This document shows, piece after piece, positions 44,968 through 53,709 of a stretch of 64,000 bases of DNA. A program made the translations under genes and the position numbers. Under the pieces are notes generated by a model, which saw only the letters and a program-made list of their open reading frames with translations, was not told where the DNA came from and did no database searches. Position 1 is the first letter of the stretch; each line of letters starts with the position of its first letter. The stretch lies in NCBI RefSeq assembly GCF_030733385.1, contig NZ_JASHJC010000009.1, positions 1 through 64,000 of the forward strand, written 5' to 3'. Origin of the DNA: Roseovarius sp. MMSF_3359. Its GTDB lineage: Bacteria > Pseudomonadota > Alphaproteobacteria > Rhodobacterales > Rhodobacteraceae.

Positions 44968-46002
44968 TCAGCCGCCACGCACCGCGTCGATCATCCGCTG
45001 CACATTGTCCGGGTCCGCATCCGGTGTGATGCCGTGGCCAAGATTGAAGATATGCGGACCCTTTCCGAACGCCTCGACAATGGCGCGCGTCTCACGCACC
45101 AGCGCGTCCCCACCCGTGACCATATGTGACGAGGCCAGGTTGCCCTGCACGCAGCCGTCCTTTTGCACCTGTTCGGCGGCCCAATCGGGGCTGACGGAAT
45201 TGTCCAGCGCCACGCAATCGGCGCCGGAGGCCGCGTGGAACCCGACATATTTCTCCCCCGCCTCGCGCGGGAAGGCGATGACAGGCACGTCGGGATGACG
45301 CTCTTTCAGCGCCGCAATGATTTCGCGCGCAGGTTCGGTGGCGTATTTGTCGAAATCCGCGCCTTTGAGCGATCCGGCCCAACTGTCGAACAGTTTAACC
45401 ACCTCGGCACCGGCGTCGATCTGTGCCGAGAGGTATTCGATCGTGGCCTCGGTTATCCGCGCGAGCAGTGCTTCGAATACCGGGCGGTTTTCATCCTTGA
45501 GCGCATGGGCCGGGCCCTGGTCCGGGGTGCCGCGTCCGGCGATCATGTAGGTCGCAACGGTCCAGGGGGCACCCGCGAACCCAATAAGCGTGGTCTCGGA
45601 CGGCAGGGCCCCGGCGAGGTTGCGCACGGTCTGATATATGGGCGCAAGCGTTTCGTGGATATCCGCCGTAGGTTTCAGCGCATCAACACCCGCCTGATCC
45701 GTGATTGTCGAGAGGCGCGGCCCCTCGCCGGTGACAAACCACAAATCCGCGCCAAGCGCCTGCGGCACCAGCAGGATATCGGCAAAGAGGATGGCCGCAT
45801 CAAAACCGTAACGGCGAATGGGTTGCAACGTCACTTCGGTCGCCAGGTCGCTGTTGTAGCAGAGCGAGAGGAAATCCCCGGCCTCGGCCCGGGTGGCGCG
45901 GTATTCGGGCAGGTAGCGGCCCGCCTGCCGCATCATCCAGATCGGCGGCACATCCTGCACCTCACCCGCAAGCGCCTTGAGAATCGTCTTTTGCCCGGCC
46001 AT
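44968..46002 (-). CDS. hemE: Uroporphyrinogen decarboxylase
   Basis: 344 aa. Decarboxylates uroporphyrinogen III to coproporphyrinogen III in haem (and any bacteriochlorophyll) synthesis. Signature [17 protein letters not shown] near the N-terminus; [17 protein letters not shown]-terminal [16 protein letters not shown]. Start at 46002, with GGAGGAATGAC upstream; the longer frame from 46053 is not needed. Divergent from hemC. Confidence 0.96.
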   Translation of the reverse strand: MAGQKTILKALAGEVQDVPPIWMMRQAGRYLPEYRATRAEAGDFLSLCYNSDLATEVTLQPIRRYGFDAAILFADILLVPQALGADLWFVTGEGPRLSTITDQAGVDALKPTADIHETLAPIYQTVRNLAGALPSETTLIGFAGAPWTVATYMIAGRGTPDQGPAHALKDENRPVFEALLARITEATIEYLSAQIDAGAEVVKLFDSWAGSLKGADFDKYATEPAREIIAALKERHPDVPVIAFPREAGEKYVGFHAASGADCVALDNSVSPDWAAEQVQKDGCVQGNLASSHMVTGGDALVRETRAIVEAFGKGPHIFNLGHGITPDADPDNVQRMIDAVRGG

Positions 46003-46021
46003 GTCATTCCTCCGCTTCATG

Positions 46022-46085
46022 TGTTTGGTCGCCTTGACAGCGGGGGATGTCAACCGCTCAGTCTTGCAACCCCCGGAACCGGGGG
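46022..46085. promoter_or_regulatory. hemE-hemC divergent control region
   Basis: Two inverted repeats: TTGACA-N8-TGTCAA (46034-46053) and CCCCCGG-AA-CCGGGGG (46070-46085). The first could bind a dimeric regulator for both genes. The second could form a hairpin ending 13 nt before the hemC ATG. No clear -10 elements. Confidence 0.4.
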
Positions 46086-46098
46086 CTAGACCTTGGCC

Positions 46099-47058
46099 AT
46101 GACCTTCGATCTCCCCTCTCCGAACAAACCGATGAAACTGGGTACCCGCGGCTCTCCGCTGGCCCTGGCGCAGGCGTATGAGACTCGCAAACGGCTCTCG
46201 GTCGCGTTCGACCTGCCGGAAGAGGCGTTTGAGATCGTTGTCATCAAGACCACCGGTGATAACCGTGCCATGATCGCCGCCGACCGTCCGCTGAAGGAGA
46301 TCGGTGGCAAGGGCCTTTTCACCAAGGAAATCGAAGAGGCCCTGTTATCCGGGGCGATCGACATCGCGATCCATTCGATGAAGGACATGCCGGTCCTGCA
46401 ACCCGATGGGCTTGTGATCGACTGTCTGCTGCCGCGTGAGGACGTGCGAGATGCGTTTGTCTCTTCTTCCGTTGCCTCATTGGGCGATCTGCCGGAGGGG
46501 GCGAAAGTGGGGACGTCATCGCTCAGGCGCAAGGCGCAGGTTCTGGTGGCCTATCCGCATCTCGACGTGGTCGAGTTTCGCGGCAACGTGCAGACCCGGT
46601 TGAAGAAGCTCGAGGACGGTGTGGCGGCCTGCACCTTCCTCGCGATGGCGGGACTGAACCGGCTGGGGCAGGCCGGGGTTGCGACTGCGGCGATCGAACC
46701 CGACGTGATGCTGCCCGCGGTCGCGCAGGGCGCCATTGGCATCGAACGGCGGGCCGAGGATCACCGCGCCGCCGACATGCTTGCGGCCATTCATGATGGC
46801 GACACGGGCCAGCGTCTGACGGCGGAACGGAGCTTCCTGGCCACGCTCGATGGCTCTTGTGAAACACCTATTGCCGCGCTGGCCGAACTGGACAGCGGCA
46901 CGTTGCGCCTGCGCGGCGAGATCCTGCGCCCCGATGGCAGCGAAAGCCTGAGCGATGATCGCAGCGCGCCCGTCGAGGATGGCGCAGAGCTTGGCCGCGC
47001 CATGGCGGAGACCCTTTTGAACGAAGCCGGAGATGGGTTTTTTGACTGGCGGTCATGA
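46099..47058 (+). CDS. hemC: Porphobilinogen deaminase (hydroxymethylbilane synthase)
   Basis: 319 aa. Polymerises four porphobilinogens to hydroxymethylbilane. [14 protein letters not shown] at the start, [10 protein letters not shown], and the cofactor-attaching Cys254 in [15 protein letters not shown] 46099 preferred to an in-frame TTG at 46093; ATG 46132 would also preserve the fold. Divergent from hemE, giving two successive haem-pathway genes around one promoter region. Confidence 0.95.
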   Translation: MTFDLPSPNKPMKLGTRGSPLALAQAYETRKRLSVAFDLPEEAFEIVVIKTTGDNRAMIAADRPLKEIGGKGLFTKEIEEALLSGAIDIAIHSMKDMPVLQPDGLVIDCLLPREDVRDAFVSSSVASLGDLPEGAKVGTSSLRRKAQVLVAYPHLDVVEFRGNVQTRLKKLEDGVAACTFLAMAGLNRLGQAGVATAAIEPDVMLPAVAQGAIGIERRAEDHRAADMLAAIHDGDTGQRLTAERSFLATLDGSCETPIAALAELDSGTLRLRGEILRPDGSESLSDDRSAPVEDGAELGRAMAETLLNEAGDGFFDWRS

Positions 47059-47079
47059 CACCCCGCCCGGGGGGCCAAA

Positions 47080-47931
47080 ATGACGACGACCGTTTTCATC
47101 GTGGTCATCGCGGCGGCCTTCCTGCACGCTTTGTGGAATGCCCTGCTGAAATCCGGCGATGACAAGTTTGTGGGCATGAGCGCCGTGATGATGGGCCAGG
47201 CGCCGCTGGCGATGATTGCCGCCGCATGCTTTCCCTTGCCGGCGGTCGAAAGCCTGCCCTATCTCTTCGCGGGCATCGCGCTTCACGTGGGCTACCAGAT
47301 CTTTCTGACCCTGGCCTACCGCATCGGCGACCTGAGCCAAGTTTACCCAATTGCACGGGGGGTGGCACCGCTGATCGTCGCCGGCGTGTCGGTTGGATTT
47401 CTGGGCGTGGTGCTGACCGTGCCGGAAATCCTCGGCGTGACGACCATCGGCATCGGGATCATCAGCCTGGCCTTGGTGCGCAAGGATGGCGGTCAGCGTA
47501 ACCTGAATGCGGCGGCGCTGGCTCTCGTAACCGGGTGTTTCATCGCCGCCTATTCGCTGGTCGATGGGTTGGGGGCAAGGGTTTCGGGGTCGGCGATTGG
47601 TTTCTATGGCTGGCTGGCCTGCGGCTCGACCATCGGGTTCACCACGACGATGCTGCTTTGGCGTCCTGCGGTGGTTCGAACCGCGCTCAAGACCCAGAAA
47701 TGGCGCGGATTGATGGGCGGCAGTGCTTCTTTCATCGCGTTTGCGCTTGTCATCTGGGCCTTCACGCAGGCGCCCATCGCCCTAGTCACGGCCTTGCGGG
47801 AAACCAGCATCATTTTCGCCCTCCTGATCGGTGTCTTCTTCCTCAAGGAACGTCTTGACCTGGCCAAGCTGGTCTCAACGGCGCTTACCCTGGCGGGCGC
47901 GGCCATGCTGCGGTTTGCCCGGCATCTGTGA
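47080..47931 (+). CDS. EamA/DMT-family transporter
   Basis: 283 aa, ten transmembrane helices in two EamA repeats (about 1-135 and 145-283). HALWNALLK near helix 1 and LRETSIIFALLIGVFFLKER near helix 9 are typical. Drug/metabolite transporter superfamily; substrate unknown, probably an exporter of amino acids or other metabolites. 21 bp after hemC in the same direction. Confidence 0.85.
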   Translation: MTTTVFIVVIAAAFLHALWNALLKSGDDKFVGMSAVMMGQAPLAMIAAACFPLPAVESLPYLFAGIALHVGYQIFLTLAYRIGDLSQVYPIARGVAPLIVAGVSVGFLGVVLTVPEILGVTTIGIGIISLALVRKDGGQRNLNAAALALVTGCFIAAYSLVDGLGARVSGSAIGFYGWLACGSTIGFTTTMLLWRPAVVRTALKTQKWRGLMGGSASFIAFALVIWAFTQAPIALVTALRETSIIFALLIGVFFLKERLDLAKLVSTALTLAGAAMLRFARHL

Positions 47932-48109
47932 CAGACCGCGCTTGTTGACACCAACCGCTGAAATCGACCTTGCAAACAAGGGTTTACGCCTATTCTTGTC
48001 ATTTTCCTGCGATTTCTGGTAATAAACAAAGATCAAAACTGGCCCTATCAGAAATCACGATTCTGACCCCTGATACGGCTTGGAAAACGCTTCGCGCTCA
48101 AATGAATGC

Positions 48110-48132
48110 GCCCGGTCGATGCGCCGGGCTTT
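48110..48132 (+). promoter_or_regulatory. Hairpin in leader of the aminotransferase gene
   Basis: GCCCGG-N8-CCGGGC followed by TTT, about 20 bp upstream of the aminotransferase ATG and just before its Shine-Dalgarno. It resembles a short attenuator. Confidence 0.4.
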
Positions 48133-48150
48133 AACCGATGGAGATCTGAC

Positions 48151-49548
48151 ATGGACGGCAAAGTTCTGGACAATGACATCAGCAAGGTTGTGGAGGCGGA
48201 CCGTGCCCATGTCTGGCACCACCTGATCCAACACCAACCCTTCACCGGGCCGGACCCCAAGGCCGATCCGCGGATCATCGTCGAAGGCCGCGGCATGCGG
48301 GTCTGGGACCAGAAGGGCAAAGAGCACCTCGATGCGGTCTCGGGCGGTGTCTGGACCGTCAACGTGGGCTATGGCCGCGAGCGGATCGCCAATGCCGTGC
48401 GTGACCAGCTGATCAAGCTGCCCTATTTCGCGGGCTCCGCCGGGTCGATCCCGGGCGCGCTTTTCTCGGAAAAACTGATCGAGAAGATGCCGGGCATGAG
48501 CCGCGTTTACTACACCAACTCCGGTTCCGAGGCGAATGAGAAGGCGTTCAAAATGGTTCGCCAGATCGCGCATAAGCGTTTCGGCGGCAAGAAGCACAAG
48601 ATCCTGTTCCGTGAGCGTGATTACCACGGCACCACCATCACCACCTTGTCCGCTGGTGGTCAGCCCGAGCGTGGCGCACAATACGGCCCCTACACCCCGG
48701 GTTTCGTCGAAGTGCCGCACTGCCTTGAATACCGGGCGCAATGGGATCTGAGCGGTGAAGAATATGGCATCGCCGCCGCCAACGCCATCGAAGAGGTCAT
48801 CCTGCGCGAAGGCCCCGATACCGTCGGCGCGCTCTGCCTTGAGCCGGTGACCGCCGGTGGCGGTGTGATCGTCCCGCCCGAGGGCTACTGGCCCCGCGTG
48901 CAGGAGATCTGCAAGAAATACGATATCCTGCTGCATATCGACGAAGTCGTTTGCGGTGTGGGCCGCACCGGCACATGGTTCGGCTATCAGCATTACGGGA
49001 TCGAACCCGATTTCGTGACCATGGCCAAGGGTGTCGCCTCGGGCTATGCGGCGATTGCCTGCTGCGTCACCAACGAGAAAGTGTTCGAGCTCTTCCGCGA
49101 CGACGCGACCGACCCGATGAACTATTTCCGCGATATCTCGACCTTTGGTGGCTGCACCGCCGGTCCCGCCGCGGCGCTTGAGAACATGGCGATCATCGAA
49201 GAGGAGAACCTGCTCGAAAACACCGTGGCCATGGGCGACTACATGCTCGACCAGTTGCACGCGCTGCAGGACAAGCACGGCGTGATCGGTCAGGTGCGTG
49301 GGAAGGGCCTGTTCCTCGGCGCTGAACTAGTGGCCGACCGGTCGACCAAGGAAGCGGCGGATGAAAAGCTGGTTCAGGCGGTTGTGGCTGACTGCATGGC
49401 GCAGGGCGTCGTGATTGGTGCGACCAATCGGTCGCTGCCGGGTCTGAACAACACGCTGTGCTACTCGCCCGCGCTGATCGCGACCAAGGACGACATTGAC
49501 GAAATCGTTGCGGCGACCGACAAGGCGCTGACCAAGGTCTTCGGCTAA
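48151..49548 (+). CDS. tpa: Taurine-pyruvate aminotransferase
   Basis: 465 aa, the length of the characterised enzyme. Class III omega-aminotransferase: AGSAGSIPGALF, TNSGSEANEKAFK, LHIDEVVCGVGRTG, and the PLP-binding Lys in MAKGVASGY. The N-terminus MDGKVLDNDISKVVEADRAH matches Roseobacter Tpa as I remember it. Converts taurine plus pyruvate to sulfoacetaldehyde plus alanine. The usual partners (tauABC, tauR, xsc, pta) are not in the window, so it could also serve another amine. Start at 48151 with ATGGAG upstream. Confidence 0.78.
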   Translation: MDGKVLDNDISKVVEADRAHVWHHLIQHQPFTGPDPKADPRIIVEGRGMRVWDQKGKEHLDAVSGGVWTVNVGYGRERIANAVRDQLIKLPYFAGSAGSIPGALFSEKLIEKMPGMSRVYYTNSGSEANEKAFKMVRQIAHKRFGGKKHKILFRERDYHGTTITTLSAGGQPERGAQYGPYTPGFVEVPHCLEYRAQWDLSGEEYGIAAANAIEEVILREGPDTVGALCLEPVTAGGGVIVPPEGYWPRVQEICKKYDILLHIDEVVCGVGRTGTWFGYQHYGIEPDFVTMAKGVASGYAAIACCVTNEKVFELFRDDATDPMNYFRDISTFGGCTAGPAAALENMAIIEEENLLENTVAMGDYMLDQLHALQDKHGVIGQVRGKGLFLGAELVADRSTKEAADEKLVQAVVADCMAQGVVIGATNRSLPGLNNTLCYSPALIATKDDIDEIVAATDKALTKVFG

Positions 49549-49557
49549 AACTATCCT

Positions 49558-49588
49558 CCCACTCCGCCTGTTTTGCAGGCGGGGTGGG
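49558..49588 (+). terminator. Strong stem-loop after tpa
   Basis: CCCACTCCGCCTG (49558-49570) pairs with CAGGCGGGGTGGG (49576-49588): 13 bp with one wobble, 5-nt loop. The T tract is weak (CCCTTTACG, after 6 nt), so efficiency is uncertain. Confidence 0.6.
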
Positions 49589-49613
49589 GCGCCCTTTACG
49601 ATGAGGCCCCGAT

Positions 49614-50189
49614 ATGTGGCCCGATCCCGTTACCCTGACCGGCACCCATGCGGTTCTTGAGCCTTTGAGCCAGAGCCATGCCGATGACCTGGCCCGGGCC
49701 GCATCCGGCTTGCAGGGCCTTTGGTACACGATGATCCCCACACCCGATGGCGTCCCGGCCGAGATTGACCGCCGCCTGGCGCTGCCGACGATGCGGCCTT
49801 TTGCGATCCTCGACACAACCGGCCGCGCGGTCGGCATGACCACCTATATGAATATCGACGCGGCCAACCGGCGGGTTGAAATAGGCTCGACCTGGCTTGG
49901 TAAATCGGCGCAGCGTGGGCCGGTCAATACCGAATGCAAGCTCATGCTGCTCACTCATGCGTTTGACGTCCTGGACTGCATGGCCGTCGAATTCCGCACG
50001 CATTTCATGAATGTCCAATCGCGCCGCGCCATTGAAAGGCTGGGTGCGAAACTGGACGGCATCTTGCGCAACCACATGATCATGGAAAACGGTAGCTTGC
50101 GCGACACAGCCGTCTATTCGATCATCCCCGGCGAATGGCCCGCAGTGCGGGCAAACCTTGAATGGCAATTGGCAAAGCCACGGGGGTAA
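49614..50189 (+). CDS. GNAT-family N-acetyltransferase
   Basis: 191 aa, RimJ/RimL-like acetyltransferase fold (GNAT). Core stretch MTTYMNIDAANRRVEIGSTW, then TECKLMLLTHAFDVL and the NVQSRRAIERLGAKLDG acetyl-CoA-binding and helix region. Substrate unknown: an amino acid, a ribosomal protein or a small amine. The terminator stem downstream includes its stop codon. Confidence 0.85.
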   Translation: MWPDPVTLTGTHAVLEPLSQSHADDLARAASGLQGLWYTMIPTPDGVPAEIDRRLALPTMRPFAILDTTGRAVGMTTYMNIDAANRRVEIGSTWLGKSAQRGPVNTECKLMLLTHAFDVLDCMAVEFRTHFMNVQSRRAIERLGAKLDGILRNHMIMENGSLRDTAVYSIIPGEWPAVRANLEWQLAKPRG

Positions 50190-50214
50190 GGCGCATGAAG
50201 GTCGCGTGGCTTTT
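50174..50214 (+). terminator. Terminator overlapping the stop of the acetyltransferase gene
   Basis: AAAGCCACG (50174-50182) pairs perfectly with CGTGGCTTT (50205-50213), followed by TTTGC. The left arm lies in the last codons of the acetyltransferase gene. A second possible stem CGCATGAA/TTCATGCG (50192-50199 / 50224-50231) competes with it. Confidence 0.6.
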
Positions 50215-50278
50215 GCTTTGCGTTTCATGCGTTTGCAGGTAACGAAATGGGTCAGGGCATCGGAAAAGGGGGAGTGTG

Positions 50279-51313
50279 ATGCGGGCTGCTGTTGTCAGGG
50301 AATTCAACGAGGATCTTTCGATCGAGACCGTGCCCGACCCGCGTTGCCCGGAGAACGGCGTCGTTTTGCAGGTTGCGGCCTGCGGCGTGTGCCGGTCGGA
50401 TTACCACGGCTGGGTCGGGGGCCATCCAAAGGTCGAGAGTGGCTCGATCCTCGGACATGAATATTGCGGAACCGTCGTCGAGGCCGGACCGAATGCGCAG
50501 TACAAGCTCGGGGATCGCCTGATTGCGCCGTTCATTCTGGCCTGCGGGGGCTGCGCCGAATGCCGCAGCGGGGTCTCGAATGCCTGCGAAAAGGCCATCG
50601 TACCGGGTTTTGGCACGCCGGGGGCCTATGCCGAGTTTGTCGCGGTGCCGTTCGATCATAACCTTGTGCACCTGCCGGAAACCATGTCGCCCGCCTTGGC
50701 GGCGGGGCTGGGATGCCGGGTGACCACCGCCTGGCATGCCCTGACTGATCGCGCCAATCTCCGCGCTGGAGAGTGGGTTGCCATTCACGGCACCGGCGGG
50801 ATCGGCCTGGCGGCGCTTCTTCTGGCCAAGATGCTGGGCGCGCGGGTTGTTGTGGTCGATATCGTCGCCGAAAAGCTCTCCCATGCCACGCAGCTTGGGG
50901 CGGATGCTGCCGTCAACGCGGCCGAGGTCGATGCCGCCTCGGCGATCCGCGAGATCACCGGCGGCGGCGCGCAGGTGTCGGTCGAAGCCCTCGGGATCGA
51001 GACGACAACCAATGTCTCCGTCGAATGCCTTGCGACGCTCGGGCGGCATGTCCATGTCGGGATGCCGGCAGGGGACGGACGGATGGAAATCAACATGCGC
51101 GCGATCTACAGCAAGCAGCTGGCCTTTTTCGGAACGCGCGGCATGCCTGCGTGGAAATATCCGTCGCTCCTCGGGATGATCGAGCGGGGTGCGGTGGACC
51201 TGAGTCCGATGGTGGCCCGGGAGATCCCGCTTTCGGGCGCCAGTGAGGAGTTGCGCGCAATGCGCGGGCCAACCCCGCCCGGCACCGCCGTGATCACGGA
51301 CCTGTCACGCTAG
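50279..51313 (+). CDS. Zinc-dependent alcohol dehydrogenase-like protein (MDR superfamily)
   Basis: 344 aa. Catalytic zinc ligands CGVCRSDYHG and GHEYCG; structural zinc Cys set CGGCAECRSGVSNAC; cofactor motif GTGGIGLAALLLAK. Related to alcohol dehydrogenases and sorbitol/threonine dehydrogenases; substrate unknown. GGGGGAG ends 4 nt before ATG 50279; a GTG at 50276 is too close to the site. Single gene, about 65 bp after the acetyltransferase terminator. Confidence 0.86.
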   Translation: MRAAVVREFNEDLSIETVPDPRCPENGVVLQVAACGVCRSDYHGWVGGHPKVESGSILGHEYCGTVVEAGPNAQYKLGDRLIAPFILACGGCAECRSGVSNACEKAIVPGFGTPGAYAEFVAVPFDHNLVHLPETMSPALAAGLGCRVTTAWHALTDRANLRAGEWVAIHGTGGIGLAALLLAKMLGARVVVVDIVAEKLSHATQLGADAAVNAAEVDAASAIREITGGGAQVSVEALGIETTTNVSVECLATLGRHVHVGMPAGDGRMEINMRAIYSKQLAFFGTRGMPAWKYPSLLGMIERGAVDLSPMVAREIPLSGASEELRAMRGPTPPGTAVITDLSR

Positions 51314-51342
51314 GGTGCCGCATCGCGGGGCGATGACGCGGA

Positions 51343-52185
51343 TCAGTCGAGGCAGAAACCCCGCGCCCGGACATAGGCCCCGAAATCGGCCCGTTCGGGC
51401 TGGCTATACTGTCTGACCTTGTCGTCGGACCAGCCATAGGTTTCCTTTTCCCCTAAGGTTTCGACAAGCCTTTGGCTATCATAGGGCTGTGCGGTCGCGC
51501 GATCCGCGTCATAGGCCTGAACCGCTGCCTTGAGCTCACTTTCGCGGTATTGATCGACATGGCAGGTGATCCGGAGGGGCAGGCGCTTGGCGATGGTTGG
51601 TCGATCTGCGGGATATCCGATGGCCAGCCCAGCCAAGGGAAACACATGCGCGGGCAGGTTCAGAAGCGCCGAGACACCCTCGGCCTCGTTCCGCACCGCG
51701 CTGATCGGGCAACATCCAAGGCCCATGGCCTCCGCCGCCGTGACGAAGGCCCCCAGGGCAATCGCCGCATCCGCCACCGCGTTGAAAAAGGCGTCGAGGT
51801 GGTCGTTGGCGAAGGGGATGTCATGCCAGTCGTGCAGCAACCGTTGCCGCCGGTTGTTGCCGCAAAAGACCGCGATCATCGGGGCCTCGGCGATCCAGGG
51901 CTGGCCGGATACGAGTGTGGCGAGCTGTTGCCGGCGGGCAGGCGAGCGCAAGAGGATGATATCGCGCTGCTGCAGGTCGCTCTTGGTCGGCGCGGCGAGG
52001 GCGACAGCGCAGAGTACGTCGAGCAGCTCCGGCGCAACGGCGCGCGCCTGAAACGCCCGGCAAGACCCACGCCCGGCCATCGAGTGAAGCAAACCCGCGT
52101 CCTTGTCGATCGGCGCCTCGGGTGGCGCATCGCTATAGCGGTCCGCGAACATCTGTTGCAGGGTTTCCGGGGACGTTTCGGTCAC
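51343..52185 (-). CDS. Nitroreductase-family FMN oxidoreductase
   Basis: 280 aa. NfsA/FRP-like nitroreductase: RGSCRAFQARAVAPELLDVL at the FMN site, AAPTKSDLQQRDIILL, and AAEAMGLGCCPISAVRN. Should reduce quinones, nitro compounds or flavins with NAD(P)H. GTG start at 52185, with AGGAG 8 nt upstream. Divergent from the succinate dehydrogenase-like operon across a 127-bp AT-rich gap. Confidence 0.85.
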   Translation of the reverse strand: MTETSPETLQQMFADRYSDAPPEAPIDKDAGLLHSMAGRGSCRAFQARAVAPELLDVLCAVALAAPTKSDLQQRDIILLRSPARRQQLATLVSGQPWIAEAPMIAVFCGNNRRQRLLHDWHDIPFANDHLDAFFNAVADAAIALGAFVTAAEAMGLGCCPISAVRNEAEGVSALLNLPAHVFPLAGLAIGYPADRPTIAKRLPLRITCHVDQYRESELKAAVQAYDADRATAQPYDSQRLVETLGEKETYGWSDDKVRQYSQPERADFGAYVRARGFCLD

Positions 52186-52312
52186 GTTGGCGGCTCCTAA
52201 TTTTTCGTAAGGGTTGCTAACAGGAAAGTTAAAAATTTATCGCATCAATTAAGTCTGGCTATCAGTTATACTGTTGCATGACGTGTGCAGCTTTTGGAAG
52301 ACCCGACGGACC
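52186..52312. promoter_or_regulatory. AT-rich divergent promoter region
   Basis: The gap is much richer in A+T than its surroundings. TATACT at 52267-52272 is a candidate -10 for the rightward operon, without a good -35. CTAAC-N6-GTTAA lies near 52217-52232, a weak inverted repeat. No firm operator call. Confidence 0.4.
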
Positions 52313-53026
52313 ATGACCCCCGATTTCCTTACGGTGACGATCGAGCGTGGCCCGGACCGGCAGGACCGGTTCGAGGTGCCTGCCTATGACAATCAGACCG
52401 TCCTCGATGTTGTCTCCTGGGTGCAGCAGAACGCCGATCCGACGCTGAGCTATCGGTTTGCCTGCCGCGTGGGGATGTGCGGCAGTTGCGCGATGATGGT
52501 CAACGGCGTGCCGCGCTGGACCTGCCGGACGCATATTTCCAAGGTCTTGGACGGAAACGCGGTCACCATCGGGCCGCTACGCAACCTGCCTGTTATCAAG
52601 GATCTTGCGGTCGATATGGACCCGTTTTTCGACAAATGGGTCGCCGCCGAAGGGGTGCATCACGGCGCGCTGACGCGGGACGACCCGATTGCACCGATTG
52701 AGGCGGAAAGCGCGGCACGGGTTGAGGCGAATGCAGCCATTGAATGTATCAACTGCTCGGTCTGCTACGCGGCATGCGATACGGTGGCGGGCAATCCGGA
52801 TTATCTCGGACCGGCGGCCTTGCAACGGGCATGGACCCTGCTCAACGATGTCAAGGACGAGGGACGCACGGCCATTCTGGACGCGGTATCCGGCACGGGT
52901 GGGTGCCATAACTGCCACTCCATGGGGTCCTGCACCGCCTATTGCCCGAACGAATTGGACCCGATGTCGGCCATTGCCGGCCTCAAGCGCGAAACCGCGA
53001 AATCCTTTTTCCGGAGGGGACGCTGA
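52313..53026 (+). CDS. Succinate dehydrogenase/fumarate reductase-like iron-sulfur subunit
   Basis: 237 aa. Full ligand sets: [2Fe-2S] Cys51, 56, 59, 71; [4Fe-4S] Cys145, 148, 151, 155; and third cluster Cys198 or 201, 207, 211, with CHSMGSCTAYCP matching the [3Fe-4S] pattern. The Pro usually after the second cluster's last Cys is Asp156. Carries electrons from the flavoprotein to the membrane quinone site. First gene of a B-C-D-A operon, unlike the usual sdhCDAB order. Probably a paralogue of the housekeeping enzyme. Confidence 0.9.
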   Translation: MTPDFLTVTIERGPDRQDRFEVPAYDNQTVLDVVSWVQQNADPTLSYRFACRVGMCGSCAMMVNGVPRWTCRTHISKVLDGNAVTIGPLRNLPVIKDLAVDMDPFFDKWVAAEGVHHGALTRDDPIAPIEAESAARVEANAAIECINCSVCYAACDTVAGNPDYLGPAALQRAWTLLNDVKDEGRTAILDAVSGTGGCHNCHSMGSCTAYCPNELDPMSAIAGLKRETAKSFFRRGR

Positions 53027-53358
53027 TGCTGGGCCTGCGTCTTTACATGTTGCAAAGGATCACCGCATTGCTGATGGCGCCGCTGGTGCTGGGACATCTG
53101 GCGGTGATGATCTATGCGATCCAGGGAGGGTTGAGCGCGGCGGAAATCCTCGGACGCACCCAAGGTTCCATTCTCTGGTTCCTGTTCTATGGCGTTTTCG
53201 TCGTCGCGGTCGCAATTCACGGGGCCATCGGCCTCCGGGTGATTGCTTTTGAATGGGGAGGGATGAAAGGTGCTGTGCTCAATCTGTTTACGTGGGCGGT
53301 TGGTATCGGCCTTTTGACACTCGGAGCACGCGCCGTCTGGGCCGTGACATTTGCATGA
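53026..53358 (+). CDS. Succinate dehydrogenase/fumarate reductase-like membrane anchor, first subunit
   Basis: 110 aa, three transmembrane helices (about 12-32, 48-70 and 85-105). RLYMLQRITALLMAPLVLGH and HGAIGLRVI contain His residues placed to bind haem b. GGAGGGG upstream. The start overlaps the previous stop by one base, and the stop overlaps the next start by 4 bp. Anchors the dehydrogenase and forms part of the quinone site. Confidence 0.82.
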   Translation: MLGLRLYMLQRITALLMAPLVLGHLAVMIYAIQGGLSAAEILGRTQGSILWFLFYGVFVVAVAIHGAIGLRVIAFEWGGMKGAVLNLFTWAVGIGLLTLGARAVWAVTFA

Positions 53359-53708
53359 GGGCGGCCAGGGGCATCACCTCGCGGGCGCATCCGCTGTGGC
53401 TGGCCTATATTCTGCACCGGCTGTCGGGGCTTGGTCTTGCCCTGTTTCTGCCGTTCCACTTCTGGGTGCTGGCGATGGCCATGACCGATCCCGCGCGGCT
53501 CGACGGGTTTCTGGCGATGACTGAGGCCGGGATGGTGAAACTCGCGGAGTTCGGCCTCGTCTTCCTGCTGGCCGTGCACATGTTTGGCGGTCTCAGGCTG
53601 ATGGCAATGGAATGGCTGCCCTGGTCGGCATCGCAAAAGACCTTGGCGGCAGGGACGACGGCGGCATCTTTCCTCATTGCCTGCCTCTTTTTCCTGAAGG
53701 CGGTGTGA
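53355..53708 (+). CDS. Succinate dehydrogenase/fumarate reductase-like membrane anchor, second subunit
   Basis: 117 aa, three transmembrane helices. LHRLSGLGLALFLPFHFWVL matches the SdhC-type H-R-x-S-G segment, and VHMFGGLRLMAME supplies another candidate haem ligand. With the 110-aa protein it would form the two-subunit anchor. Start in the previous gene's stop (ATGA); the flavoprotein gene begins 1 bp after its stop. Confidence 0.82.
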   Translation: MRAARGITSRAHPLWLAYILHRLSGLGLALFLPFHFWVLAMAMTDPARLDGFLAMTEAGMVKLAEFGLVFLLAVHMFGGLRLMAMEWLPWSASQKTLAAGTTAASFLIACLFFLKAV

Positions 53709-53709
53709 C

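Noticed and set aside
46022..46039. TGT-N12-ACA, a PpsR-like site upstream of hemE
   Set aside because: Only the six outer bases match and the inner conserved C is missing. Chance matches are frequent, and there are no photosynthesis genes in the window.
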